Assembly: GCF_024400215.1 (NCBI RefSeq) | Contig: NZ_CP053748.1 | Span: forward strand, 3,348,001-3,412,000 | Reading direction: 5' to 3' | Length of the DNA: 64,000 nt | Origin: Massilia sp. erpn | Lineage (GTDB): Bacteria > Pseudomonadota > Gammaproteobacteria > Burkholderiales > Burkholderiaceae_D | Shown here: positions 1 through 7,638 of the stretch, one piece after another | How the letters are laid out: the number at the start of each line of letters is the position of its first letter | Position numbering within the stretch: position 1 is the stretch's first letter | The notes under the pieces: generated by a model | What the model was told of the DNA's origin: nothing | The model's database searches: none | The model's input: only the letters and a program-made list of their open reading frames with translations | Translations under genes and position numbers: made by a program

Positions 1-652
1 CTACGACCAGGCGGTGCGCCTGGCGCAACATGTGTACCAGCAGTGCTATAGCGCGCGCATCGCGCCGCGTCCGCACCGCTTTGTCGTATGCATTGACGTC
101 GGCAAGAGCCAGGCGCTGGCCTGCGCCGGCCTGACCTTCGCCGGCAACGGCACGCTGTTCTCTGAGCAGTATCTGGAGCAGCCGCTGACACAAATACTGG
201 CCGATATCTTCCAGCGCGACGTGGCGCGGCGTGATGTGGCCGAAGTCTCGGCCCTGGCCACGCTGGAACCGAGCATCGGCACGGAGCTGATGCGCGCCAT
301 GGCGCTGATCTGCTGGTATCTCGGCCTGCGCGGCGTGCTGTGTACCGCCACCACCAAGCTGCGCCGCTCCTTCCAGTATATGAAGCTGCCGTTCCAGGAA
401 GTGGCGGTGGCCGACGTCAACCGCCTGGACAAGGTGGAGGGCGTGGACTGGGGCACCTACTACGACACGCGTCCCGTCACGGGCCTGGTGCGCCTGGATG
501 CGCTGGGCAGCTTCTTCGACACCGTCAGCTGCCGTTACAACCAGCAGCTGCTGGAGATGGAAGCGCCGGAGGAGCTGGAGGATATGGGCAGCATCGCGCG
601 CGGCCTGCCGCATCTGGTGGCGGCGCGGCAGCGGAGCGGGGTGGCGCTATGA
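1..652 (+). CDS. Thermostable-hemolysin family protein (5' partial)
   Basis: The reading frame is open from the window edge, so the N-terminus is missing; the first in-frame GTG at 14 is probably internal. Family features visible are the block LFSEQYLEQPL, the block RDVAEVSALAT, a CTATTKLRRSF segment and WGTYYDTRPVTG near the C-terminus, which match the thermostable hemolysin (T_hemolysin) family. The arrangement of an Arg-x-x-Val-x-Glu-Val-Ser strand followed by helices resembles GNAT-like N-acyl amino acid synthases, so an acyltransferase role is more plausible here than a lytic toxin (inference). The stop overlaps the start of the next gene (ATGA), indicating translational coupling with the acyl-activating enzyme. 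Confidence 0.8.
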   Translation, partial: YDQAVRLAQHVYQQCYSARIAPRPHRFVVCIDVGKSQALACAGLTFAGNGTLFSEQYLEQPLTQILADIFQRDVARRDVAEVSALATLEPSIGTELMRAMALICWYLGLRGVLCTATTKLRRSFQYMKLPFQEVAVADVNRLDKVEGVDWGTYYDTRPVTGLVRLDALGSFFDTVSCRYNQQLLEMEAPEELEDMGSIARGLPHLVAARQRSGVAL

Positions 653-2331
653 GCCATTTCATCGACGCCATCCTCGCCACGCTGCAGCGGGTGCCGCAGG
701 CGCCGGCCATCGTCCAGCTGGGCGGCGCGGGCACGGCGCAGTACACCGTCAGCTATGGCGCCCTGGACCATGCCTGCCGCGCCATCCAGCGCGCACTGGG
801 CGGCAAGCATGCGCCGGGCGCCACCCTCGGCCTGGTGGCCGCCAACTCGGTGCGCTGGATCGAAGCTGATCTGGCCCTGCTGCTGGGCGGCTATGTGGAA
901 GTGCCGGTGCCGCTGGCCTTCTCGGCCGAGCAGGCGGCGCATCTGCTGTCGGCCTGCAGCGCCGTGCTTACCGACGAGGAAGGCCAGCGCCGTTTCGACG
1001 CCTGGCGCGCGGTGGCGCCGCAAGCCTTTGCCGCCATTCCCTGCCTGCGCATCGACCAGCTGCTGGGGGCCTCGGGCGCGCCGCTGCGCCGCCTGTCGCG
1101 CGAGGACCGCGTGTGCAAGGTGATCCACACCTCAGGCACTACCAGCAAGCCGAAGGGCGTGCGCATCCGCGAACATGGGCTGGACGCCTTGCTTGCATCG
1201 CTGTGGCAGCGCGCCAAGCAGGGCGACTACACGCGCTACCTGAACCTGGTGCCATTCAGCCTGCTGATCGAACAAGTCACGGCGCTGTACATGCCCTTCA
1301 TGGCGGGCGGCTGCGTGGTGCTGCCGCCGGTGGGCGAGGCGCCGCTCGGCGACCCGGGCGCCGTCGCGGCCGACAAGCTGGCCCTGATGCAGCGCGCCGC
1401 GCCCAGCGCCATGACCTTGCCGCCTTCGCTGGTGGAAGCCCTGGCCGCCGCTGCCGACCGCGTTGTGGCCGATGCCATGGCCCATGCCGGCGTCGATGCC
1501 GCGCTGGCCGAAGCGGAGGCCGCGCCGCCGCAGCAGGCAGCGCTGGCCGCCGCCGCCGTGGCGGCATGCCGCGGCGAGCATCTGTGCCGCGCCCTGTTCG
1601 GCCGCGCCACGCCGCCCCTGATCGCGGCCGGCGGCGCGCCGGTGGCGGCGGCCACCATCAAGCGCCTGGCGCGCCACGGCATACCGGTGCTGCAGGGATA
1701 TGGCCTGAGCGAGAACAGTTCCGTGGTGTCCTGGAATACGCCGCGCGAGAACCGCATCGGCACGGTGGGCAAGCCGCTCTCCCATGTGGAGTGCCGCCTC
1801 GGTTCGGACGGCGAACTGGCCATCCGCAGCGCTTCGCTGTTTGCCGGCTATAGCGGCAGCGATCCCAGCGCCTGCCACACCGATGCCGACGGCTGGCTGT
1901 GGACCGGCGACCTGGCCAGCATCGACGCGGACGGCTACATCAGCATCGTCGGCCGCAAGAAGAACCTGATCATCACCGCCCATGGCCGCAATGTGTCGCC
2001 GGAACCGGCCGAAGCGTCCTACCGCAGCGTGCCGGGGGTGGCCGACATCGTGCTGCTGGGTGAGGGCGCGGACAGCCTGAGCGCCTTCGTGCTGACGGCG
2101 GCGGGCGCCGATCCGATCACGCTGCGCGCGCGCCTGCAGGCGCACGGCGAGCGCTGGCTCTCCGGCGTGGAACGCGCCGCCGACTTCGTATTCGAGACCG
2201 ACGCGCCGGCCCTGCGCCAGCGCCTCTTCACCGTCACCGGGCGGCCGCGCCGGCAGGACATCGAAAGCTATGTGCGCAGCCGCCGCCACGCGCAGGACCA
2301 ATATCAGCAAGGAGAACATGGTGCAAACTGA
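649..2331 (+). CDS. AMP-binding acyl/aryl ligase, A10 lysine replaced
   Basis: A 560-residue ANL-superfamily adenylating enzyme that would activate a carboxylic acid as acyl-AMP and pass it to CoA or an amine. Visible core motifs are A3 (HTSGTTSKPKG), A5 (QGYGLSENSS), and A7/A8 (WTGDLASID, GRKKNLIITAHGRN). At the C-terminus the usual TGK lysine that completes adenylation reads TGRPRR, with Arg near residue 532. This may mark a divergent subfamily or altered chemistry. The start is the ATG that overlaps the stop of the hemolysin-like gene; an in-frame upstream extension would run through that gene and is rejected. The 3' end overlaps the next gene by 14 nt. The substrate cannot be deduced; linkage suggests it supplies an acyl donor to the upstream putative acyltransferase. 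Confidence 0.9.
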   Translation: MSHFIDAILATLQRVPQAPAIVQLGGAGTAQYTVSYGALDHACRAIQRALGGKHAPGATLGLVAANSVRWIEADLALLLGGYVEVPVPLAFSAEQAAHLLSACSAVLTDEEGQRRFDAWRAVAPQAFAAIPCLRIDQLLGASGAPLRRLSREDRVCKVIHTSGTTSKPKGVRIREHGLDALLASLWQRAKQGDYTRYLNLVPFSLLIEQVTALYMPFMAGGCVVLPPVGEAPLGDPGAVAADKLALMQRAAPSAMTLPPSLVEALAAAADRVVADAMAHAGVDAALAEAEAAPPQQAALAAAAVAACRGEHLCRALFGRATPPLIAAGGAPVAAATIKRLARHGIPVLQGYGLSENSSVVSWNTPRENRIGTVGKPLSHVECRLGSDGELAIRSASLFAGYSGSDPSACHTDADGWLWTGDLASIDADGYISIVGRKKNLIITAHGRNVSPEPAEASYRSVPGVADIVLLGEGADSLSAFVLTAAGADPITLRARLQAHGERWLSGVERAADFVFETDAPALRQRLFTVTGRPRRQDIESYVRSRRHAQDQYQQGEHGAN

Positions 2332-3226
2332 AGCTCATACCAAACAAGCCGGCCTGGTGGTCAAGGCTTCCGCCGGCGATACGCTGGCTTCCATCGACAA
2401 GCCGACACTGGCCAACTGGCTGAGCCGGCACGGTTACATCGTCCTGCGCGGTTTCGACTGCGATGTGCAGGCCTTTTCCGATCTGGTGCGTTTCCACTCC
2501 AGCCGCATCAGCCTCGATCCTGCCCGCCAGTTCCACGACAAGGACGGCAAGGTGCTGGCGCAGAAGGTCGATGCCGGCGTCGACGCCATCGGCCTGCACT
2601 GCGAGAACGGCAACAGCCCGTTCTGGCCCGACCTGTGCTGGTTCTACTGCGAGCAGGCGCCGCGTGTCGGTTCGCAGACCACGGTGTGCGACGGCGCCGC
2701 CGTCTACCGCGACCTGTCGCCGCAGATGCGCAATGCGCTGCTGTCCCAGGACATCGTCTACACCCGCCGCGTCGGCGAGGAACTGTGGAAGAACTATGTG
2801 CGCCACGCCTTCGCCGGCGGCGCCGAGGCGGCCGATACGCAGTCCTGCTTCGAACGCCTGCTGGCCCTGGTCAACGACAACGACAGCACCAAGATCGAGC
2901 TGAATGAAGACGCCTCCGTCACCTACAGCTTCCGCACCCCGGCCATCCTGGACCGCTCGCTGTTCAGCCCCGGACGGTATGCCTTCGCCAACAGCATTTT
3001 TGGTCCGTCCTTCAACTACGAACGTCCCAGCATCGCCTTCGCCGACGGCACGCCGCTCAACGCCGCCATCCGCCGCGTGCTGGATGAAGTCTGCCAGCGC
3101 CACACTTTCGACGTGGGCTGGAAGAGCCGGGACATCGCAGTGATCGACAACGCCCGCGTCATGCACGGCCGCAGGCGGATCGAGGATACGCAGCGCACCA
3201 TTTACAACGCACTGAGCTACTACTGA
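2318..3226 (+). CDS. TauD/clavaminate-synthase-like Fe(II)/2-oxoglutarate oxygenase
   Basis: A 302-residue TauD/TfdA-superfamily protein. The proximal iron-binding motif reads H-C-E in IGLHCENGNSPFW, and the distal His plus 2-oxoglutarate-binding Arg lie in VMHGRRRIEDTQRT near the C-terminus. HxE instead of TauD's HxD is the form seen in clavaminate synthase and VioC-type enzymes, which hydroxylate or desaturate amino-acid-derived substrates. The start is the ATG preceded by AAGGAG, overlapping the ligase gene by 14 nt. Likely cytoplasmic. The position between the ligase and the diiron oxygenase suggests it oxidises a pathway intermediate (inference). Confidence 0.9.
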   Translation: MVQTEAHTKQAGLVVKASAGDTLASIDKPTLANWLSRHGYIVLRGFDCDVQAFSDLVRFHSSRISLDPARQFHDKDGKVLAQKVDAGVDAIGLHCENGNSPFWPDLCWFYCEQAPRVGSQTTVCDGAAVYRDLSPQMRNALLSQDIVYTRRVGEELWKNYVRHAFAGGAEAADTQSCFERLLALVNDNDSTKIELNEDASVTYSFRTPAILDRSLFSPGRYAFANSIFGPSFNYERPSIAFADGTPLNAAIRRVLDEVCQRHTFDVGWKSRDIAVIDNARVMHGRRRIEDTQRTIYNALSYY

Positions 3227-3239
3227 GAAGGGATTGTCC

Positions 3240-3611
3240 ATGAAACCCAAGCTGACCTACACCGTCATCATGTGCTACAACTTTTCGAACACCTGGCTGG
3301 GCATGTCGCGCGACCAGCGCAAGGCCTTCGAAATGGAACACGTCGTGCCCATCTTCGCCCGCTACGACAAGCTGCTGCGGCGCCGGGCCTACGATGCCGA
3401 AGGCTTCTGCACCGAGTTCACCGATTTCATGATCATCGAGACTACGGACCTGGCCTATTACTACTACATGGTGGAAGAGCTGCGCGATTCGCGCCTGCTG
3501 TCCGATGGCCTGTGCAGCATCGACAAGGTCTTCATCGGCATCGAGGACGGCTATCACCAATTCGAAGAAGATCTGGCCAAGGAGGTGGAACATGAATCCG
3601 TCGCTGCATAA
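3240..3611 (+). CDS. Darcynin-like small protein 1
   Basis: A 123-residue protein resembling the darcynin family (function unknown): an N-terminal strand YTVIMCYNFSNTWL, then a RKAFEMEHVVPIFARY helix, a central RRAYDAEGF...TDFMIIETTDL block, a YYYYMVEELRDS helix and FIGIEDGY. The pattern of strand, helix, two strands, helix, strand suggests a ferredoxin-like dimeric alpha/beta barrel (inference). It is a clear paralogue of the gene at 4516 and a distant one of that at 9088. The ATG preceded by GAGAAGGGA is chosen. Its last 20 nt overlap the start of the diiron oxygenase. With no known catalytic motif it could be a cyclase, accessory or carrier-like partner of the oxygenases. Confidence 0.75.
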   Translation: MKPKLTYTVIMCYNFSNTWLGMSRDQRKAFEMEHVVPIFARYDKLLRRRAYDAEGFCTEFTDFMIIETTDLAYYYYMVEELRDSRLLSDGLCSIDKVFIGIEDGYHQFEEDLAKEVEHESVAA

Positions 3612-4494
3612 CATCAATCTGAGCGCCCACCAGCACTTCCTGCATCCCAACCACATGCCCTGGCATGCGGTGCGCGCCGAGGAGGAACTCGACTTCCTCT
3701 CGCAGCAGGTCTGCGGCCGCAAGGACGAACAGCTGCGCGCCACCGCCTATCTGTACAAGGAACTGGCGCAGCTGGCCGAGATCGAATTCCACGTCGCCTC
3801 GGTCATGGTGCGCGTGATCGCCGAAAGCCAGATGCGCGGCAAGGGCGAGTTGTGGGAGGGCAGCGATCTGGTGCACGCCCTCGGCTGCTTCGCGTCGGAG
3901 GAGGTGCAGCATGCGAACACCTTCTACCGCTATGTGCGCACCTTGACCGGCTGCGACTACAAGCTGGAAAACAATTACTTCCAGGAGCGCATCACGCTGT
4001 TCCAGGGCGAGCATTCGCCTCTGGTCAAGCTGGCGGCGCTGTGCGCCACGGCCTATGTTGGCGAGTCGGTGATCACCGTGTTCGAAACGCGCATGCGCAA
4101 TATGGACCCGGAAATGAAGTCGCCGTTCACGCGCCTGCTGCATCTGCATGGCCTGGACGAGGCGCGCCATATCCGCACCGACCACTTTGTGATCGACCAT
4201 GTGCTGCCCAGCCTGACGCCGATGGAACGGCGCCAGATGGAAGAACTGATCAACGCCACCGAGGAGTTGAACACCACCCTGGCCCTGACCAGCGCGGCCC
4301 AACTCAAGCGCCAGTTCGGGGTCGACTTCCAGACGCAGAACCGCAGCGCCGAGGTGCAGCTGGCCATCACGCTGGCCTTCCGCCGCGCCATCCTGGCCGG
4401 CGATTCGTTCCGCAAGGTGGACGACTTCCTCGACAGCGATACGCGCGCCCTGCTCAAGGACTTTTCCCAGTCCGAGCGCGTGCACTTCCATTGA
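3592..4494 (+). CDS. AurF-like diiron oxygenase
   Basis: A 300-residue, mostly helical protein with carboxylate-bridged diiron ligand patterns: ELAQLAEIEFH, FASEEVQHANTF (E-x-x-H), YVGESVITVFE and HGLDEARHIRTDHF (E-x-x-H then H). This is the arrangement of the AurF/CmlI p-aminobenzoate N-oxygenase group, enzymes that oxidise amines to hydroxylamine or nitro products using O2 and external electrons. A strong AAGGAGG site precedes the chosen ATG. It overlaps the upstream darcynin-like gene and is followed by a second one, so the two darcynin-like proteins flank it. The ferredoxin at 9483 could supply electrons (inference). The substrate is unknown; C- rather than N-oxidation is possible. Confidence 0.85.
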   Translation: MNPSLHNINLSAHQHFLHPNHMPWHAVRAEEELDFLSQQVCGRKDEQLRATAYLYKELAQLAEIEFHVASVMVRVIAESQMRGKGELWEGSDLVHALGCFASEEVQHANTFYRYVRTLTGCDYKLENNYFQERITLFQGEHSPLVKLAALCATAYVGESVITVFETRMRNMDPEMKSPFTRLLHLHGLDEARHIRTDHFVIDHVLPSLTPMERRQMEELINATEELNTTLALTSAAQLKRQFGVDFQTQNRSAEVQLAITLAFRRAILAGDSFRKVDDFLDSDTRALLKDFSQSERVHFH

Positions 4495-4515
4495 TATACG
4501 CGACAAGGAGAGATC

Positions 4516-4857
4516 ATGAGTACGCCGAAAATCGTCTACAGCATCGTCATGTGCTACACCTTTTCCAACGAATGGCTGCACAAGCCGCCGGGAGAGCGGC
4601 GGGACTACGAGGGGCAGCACATCTTTCCCATCCTGATCCGCTACGGCGACCGCATCAAGCGCGCTTCCTTCGATGCGGAAGCGTTTACCACCAGCTTCTC
4701 CGATTTCATGATCATGGAGACGGAAGACCTGAGCGCCTACTACTTCATGATGGAAGAGCTGCGCGCCAGCCCCATGCTGACCAAGGGCTATGTGACGATT
4801 TCCAACGTCATCATCGGCATCAACAACGAATACAAGCAGCAGCAGGCGCTGTTGTAA
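4516..4857 (+). CDS. Darcynin-like small protein 2
   Basis: A 113-residue paralogue of the protein at 3240, sharing MCYxFSNxWL, the central phenylalanine/aspartate block (FDAEAFTTSFSDFMIMETEDL), YYFMMEELRASP and the closing IxNVIIGI strand. Function unknown. A good AAGGAG ribosome site sits just upstream of the ATG. It follows the diiron oxygenase by 21 nt and precedes the first SDR by 37 nt, so it is probably in the same transcript. Two copies retained around one oxygenase suggest a heteromeric or substrate-specific partner rather than a duplication remnant (inference). Confidence 0.75.
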   Translation: MSTPKIVYSIVMCYTFSNEWLHKPPGERRDYEGQHIFPILIRYGDRIKRASFDAEAFTTSFSDFMIMETEDLSAYYFMMEELRASPMLTKGYVTISNVIIGINNEYKQQQALL

Positions 4858-4894
4858 GCGCCTCCCGAACAACCTTTACCGATCAAGGACCATT

Positions 4895-5662
4895 ATGAAC
4901 GCGAAAGAGCAAAACGGCCGCAAAGTGGCTTTCGTCACCGGCGCCAACCGCGGCATCGGCTTCGGCACGGCGCTGGAACTGGGACGCCAGGGCATCCATG
5001 TGATTATCGGCGCGCGCGACGAGGCCTCGGGGCGCAAGGCGTTGGCCGAACTGGGCGAGCAGGACGTGCAAGCGGAATGGCTGGAATTCAATGTCGCCAA
5101 TGCGGCCGACTACCAGCGCGCCTACGACTTCATCGAGCAGAAATACGGCAAGCTCGATATCCTGGTGAACAACGCCGGCATCATGCTGGAAACGCCGGAA
5201 ACGGAATTCAACCAGAAGAACACCACCAGCGTGGTGTCGGGCGATGCGCTGCGTGGCACCTTCGAAGTGAACTTCTTCGGCCTGGTGGGGCTGACCCAGA
5301 CCCTGCTGCCGCTGATCAAGCGCGCGCCGGCCGGACGCATCGTCAATGTATCGAGCGTGCTGGCCTCGCTGAATATCCACGCCACCAGCGACGATCCGCG
5401 CCTGCCCAACCACCGCCAGTTCGCCTACAACGCCTCGAAGACGGCGGTGAACGCCTTCACCATCCACCTGGCCAAGGAGCTGGCCGGGAGCAGCATCAAG
5501 GTGAATGCCGCCCATCCGGGCTGGGTGCGCACCGATATGGGTGGTCCCCATGCCGAGATGAGCATCGAAGAGGGCGCGGCTACCAGCGTGCAACTGGCGC
5601 TGCTGGGCGACGATGGACCGAGCGGCAGCTATATGCACCGAGGCCAGGTTCTGCCCTGGTAA
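4895..5662 (+). CDS. Short-chain dehydrogenase/reductase 1
   Basis: A 255-residue classical SDR. The nucleotide-binding motif VTGANRGIGFG is at residues 13-23, NNAG lies near residue 90, and the active-site YNASK (Tyr-x3-Lys) is in FAYNASKTAVNAF. This is a typical Rossmann-fold NAD(P)-dependent carbonyl reductase of the carbonyl-reductase/antibiotic-ketoreductase type. Likely cytosolic, oxidising or reducing a ketone or aldehyde intermediate of the local pathway. It is 37 nt downstream of the second darcynin-like gene and 27 nt upstream of another SDR. Confidence 0.9.
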   Translation: MNAKEQNGRKVAFVTGANRGIGFGTALELGRQGIHVIIGARDEASGRKALAELGEQDVQAEWLEFNVANAADYQRAYDFIEQKYGKLDILVNNAGIMLETPETEFNQKNTTSVVSGDALRGTFEVNFFGLVGLTQTLLPLIKRAPAGRIVNVSSVLASLNIHATSDDPRLPNHRQFAYNASKTAVNAFTIHLAKELAGSSIKVNAAHPGWVRTDMGGPHAEMSIEEGAATSVQLALLGDDGPSGSYMHRGQVLPW

Positions 5663-5689
5663 GCCACTACTATCTGGAAAGGAAAGACC

Positions 5690-6535
5690 ATGACTGATAC
5701 CAAACAACGCGTGTGGTTCATCACCGGCTGCTCCAAGGGCTTCGGCCGCGTCTTCGTCGAGACGCTGGCCCGGCGCGGCGACTATATTTTTGCTACCGCC
5801 CGCGTCGCGTCCACACTGGACGATCTGCGCGGGCTGGCGCCGGAGCGTATCCATACCGCCGCGCTGGACATTACCGATATGGCGGCCATCGAGCAGGCGG
5901 TGGCGGACTGCATCGCCGTCTTCGGCCGCATCGATGTGCTGGTCAATAACGCCGGCTACGGCGTGGCCGGGCCGATCGAGGCGGTCTCGGATGCGCAGAC
6001 GCGCGCCATCTTCGACACCAACTTCTTCGGCACCCTGAACATGACGCGCGCCGTGCTGCCGCATATGCGCGACCGCCATCAAGGCCATATCATCCAGCTA
6101 TCCTCCAGCCATGCCTGGGGCGCGCCGCCGGGACTGGGCATGTACGGCGCCAGCAAGTGCGCACTGGAAGGGGCCTCGGAAACCATGGCCAAGGAGATCG
6201 AAGGTTTCGGCATCCGCCTCACCATCCTGCAGCCCGGTCCCTACAAGACCGACTTCCTCGGCGCTGGCCTGCAGCTGGCCGAGCGCAAGCTCGATGCGTA
6301 TGCTAATCTGATGAATGGCTTGGGTGAGGCGCGCGCGGCCAACCACCTCAAACAGCCGGGCGATCCGCTCGGCGTGGCGCGCGCCATGATCGAGGTGGTG
6401 GAGGCCGAGCAGCCGCCCCTGCGTCTGCTGACGGGCAAGATTGCGACCGAGCGCGCGAAAGCCAAGATCGAGCAAGTCAGCAATGAGTTTGCACGCTGGG
6501 AACCGCTGGCGCTGGCGGCCGATTTCGCCGCCTGA
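5690..6535 (+). CDS. Short-chain dehydrogenase/reductase 2
   Basis: A 281-residue SDR of the oxidoreductase type often written SDR family NAD(P)-dependent. The glycine motif is ITGCSKGFGR near the N-terminus, with NNAGYG and the catalytic MYGASKCALEG (Tyr-x3-Lys). The C-terminal extension after the Rossmann core is longer than in the preceding SDR and carries the substrate lid. An RBS-like GGAAAG precedes the ATG. It is the last enzyme before the AraC regulator, and the substrate is not deducible. The tandem SDR pair suggests two sequential carbonyl steps (inference). Confidence 0.9.
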   Translation: MTDTKQRVWFITGCSKGFGRVFVETLARRGDYIFATARVASTLDDLRGLAPERIHTAALDITDMAAIEQAVADCIAVFGRIDVLVNNAGYGVAGPIEAVSDAQTRAIFDTNFFGTLNMTRAVLPHMRDRHQGHIIQLSSSHAWGAPPGLGMYGASKCALEGASETMAKEIEGFGIRLTILQPGPYKTDFLGAGLQLAERKLDAYANLMNGLGEARAANHLKQPGDPLGVARAMIEVVEAEQPPLRLLTGKIATERAKAKIEQVSNEFARWEPLALAADFAA

Positions 6536-6615
6536 GCAGGACGCAGCCTTTGCGCGGCGCCGGCAGGCCGCGCCTGGGCTGCTTGATCCGCTTCACTGCG
6601 GAATGCGGGAGTAGC

Positions 6616-7395
6616 ATGAACAGCTATCATTTACTGACCCAGGCATTGGAGCCGCGCGACGCCTCGTCGCCGCGGCTGTTTTCGTATGCCGTCATGAGCG
6701 CCGTGAACGGTTTCGTGCCGCATGAGGACTATGTGCGCCTGGCCGCCGACGCCGAACGGGCGCCGCCCAGCGACCAGGCGCTGGAAGAGCAGGTCGGCCT
6801 GCTGCTGGCCTGCGACGCCAATCCGCTGTCCGAGCTGGTGCAATGCGCGGCCAACGGCGACCAGTTTGCCGAACGCTGGAACGGCATCAACCGCAAGGTC
6901 TCGCTCGGCGTCGCCACCCTGGTCGAAGGGCCGGGCCTGAGCCGCCAGCCGCAGCAGGGCCGCGACAGTCCGCTGCGCCAGCGCGTGATGCATGCCTTTA
7001 TCGACCAGCTCAAGCCGGGCAGCCATTCACCCGGGCTGGGGCGCGGCGAACGCCGGCTGGAAGCGGTGGCGCGCCATGTGGGCGCGGGCAGCGCCATGAT
7101 CGAACTGACCGAAGCCCTGTACGATATGCCGGATGCCGAGCTGTTCGACTGCGCCGGCGCGCTGGGCTGCTCGGCGCGCACCCTGCAGCGTCAGCTCACG
7201 CGCAACGACGTCACCTTCGGCCAGGTCAAGCAGGCAGTGCGCATCTGCATGTCCGCTGCGCTGCTGCGCAACGGCGTCGCCTCGCTCACTGAAGTCGCGC
7301 TGGCGGCCGGCTTTTACGACTCCGCCCACTTCAGCCGCGCCATGAAACTCTCCTCCGGCCTCAGCCCCACCGAATACCGCCTGCTCAGCGCCTGA
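6616..7395 (+). CDS. AraC-family transcriptional regulator
   Basis: A 259-residue protein whose last ~85 residues form the AraC/XylS double helix-turn-helix (CSARTLQRQL..., then the second helix with VALAAGFYDSAHFSRAMK and a GLSPTEYR end). The N-terminal ~165 residues do not show a recognisable cupin motif, so the effector is unknown. The ATG after GGGAGTAGC is chosen over an upstream in-frame ATG at 6550 that lacks a ribosome site. It lies between the enzyme genes and the exporter, and probably controls the cluster (inference). Confidence 0.9.
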   Translation: MNSYHLLTQALEPRDASSPRLFSYAVMSAVNGFVPHEDYVRLAADAERAPPSDQALEEQVGLLLACDANPLSELVQCAANGDQFAERWNGINRKVSLGVATLVEGPGLSRQPQQGRDSPLRQRVMHAFIDQLKPGSHSPGLGRGERRLEAVARHVGAGSAMIELTEALYDMPDAELFDCAGALGCSARTLQRQLTRNDVTFGQVKQAVRICMSAALLRNGVASLTEVALAAGFYDSAHFSRAMKLSSGLSPTEYRLLSA

Positions 7396-7407
7396 GCCCG
7401 ACCCCCA

Positions 7408-7536
7408 TTTGATCTGCCTCAAACAATGTCCAACCCTGGTGTCAGGCACCAGGGTCGGACATTTGCTGATCTAAATCAAAGAATGTCCGCCTCTGGTGCC
7501 TGACACCAGGGTAGACATTGTTTGATTTGGCGCAAA
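7408..7536. repeat. Family-1 intergenic palindrome, double copy
   Basis: Two adjacent stem-loops (about 7425-7463 and 7482-7519), each of the form AATGTCC...CTGGTGYC / GRCACCAG...GGACATT. They are bounded and separated by FNR-box-like 14-mers: TTGATCTGCCTCAA at 7409, CTGATCTAAATCAA in the middle and TTGATTTGGCGCAA at the right end. The same element occurs once at 43214. It lies between araC and the MFS gene, 103 nt upstream of the latter, so it may end transcription or modulate it. Confidence 0.85.
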
Positions 7537-7638
7537 TGGCGGTTGGCATTTATATACAAGCCAGGCGGGGGGCGGGGTGGAATACTGGCTTCGCCTTGTG
7601 TGCCACGCAATGGCTTCCGTCTAATAAGGAGTATAAAA

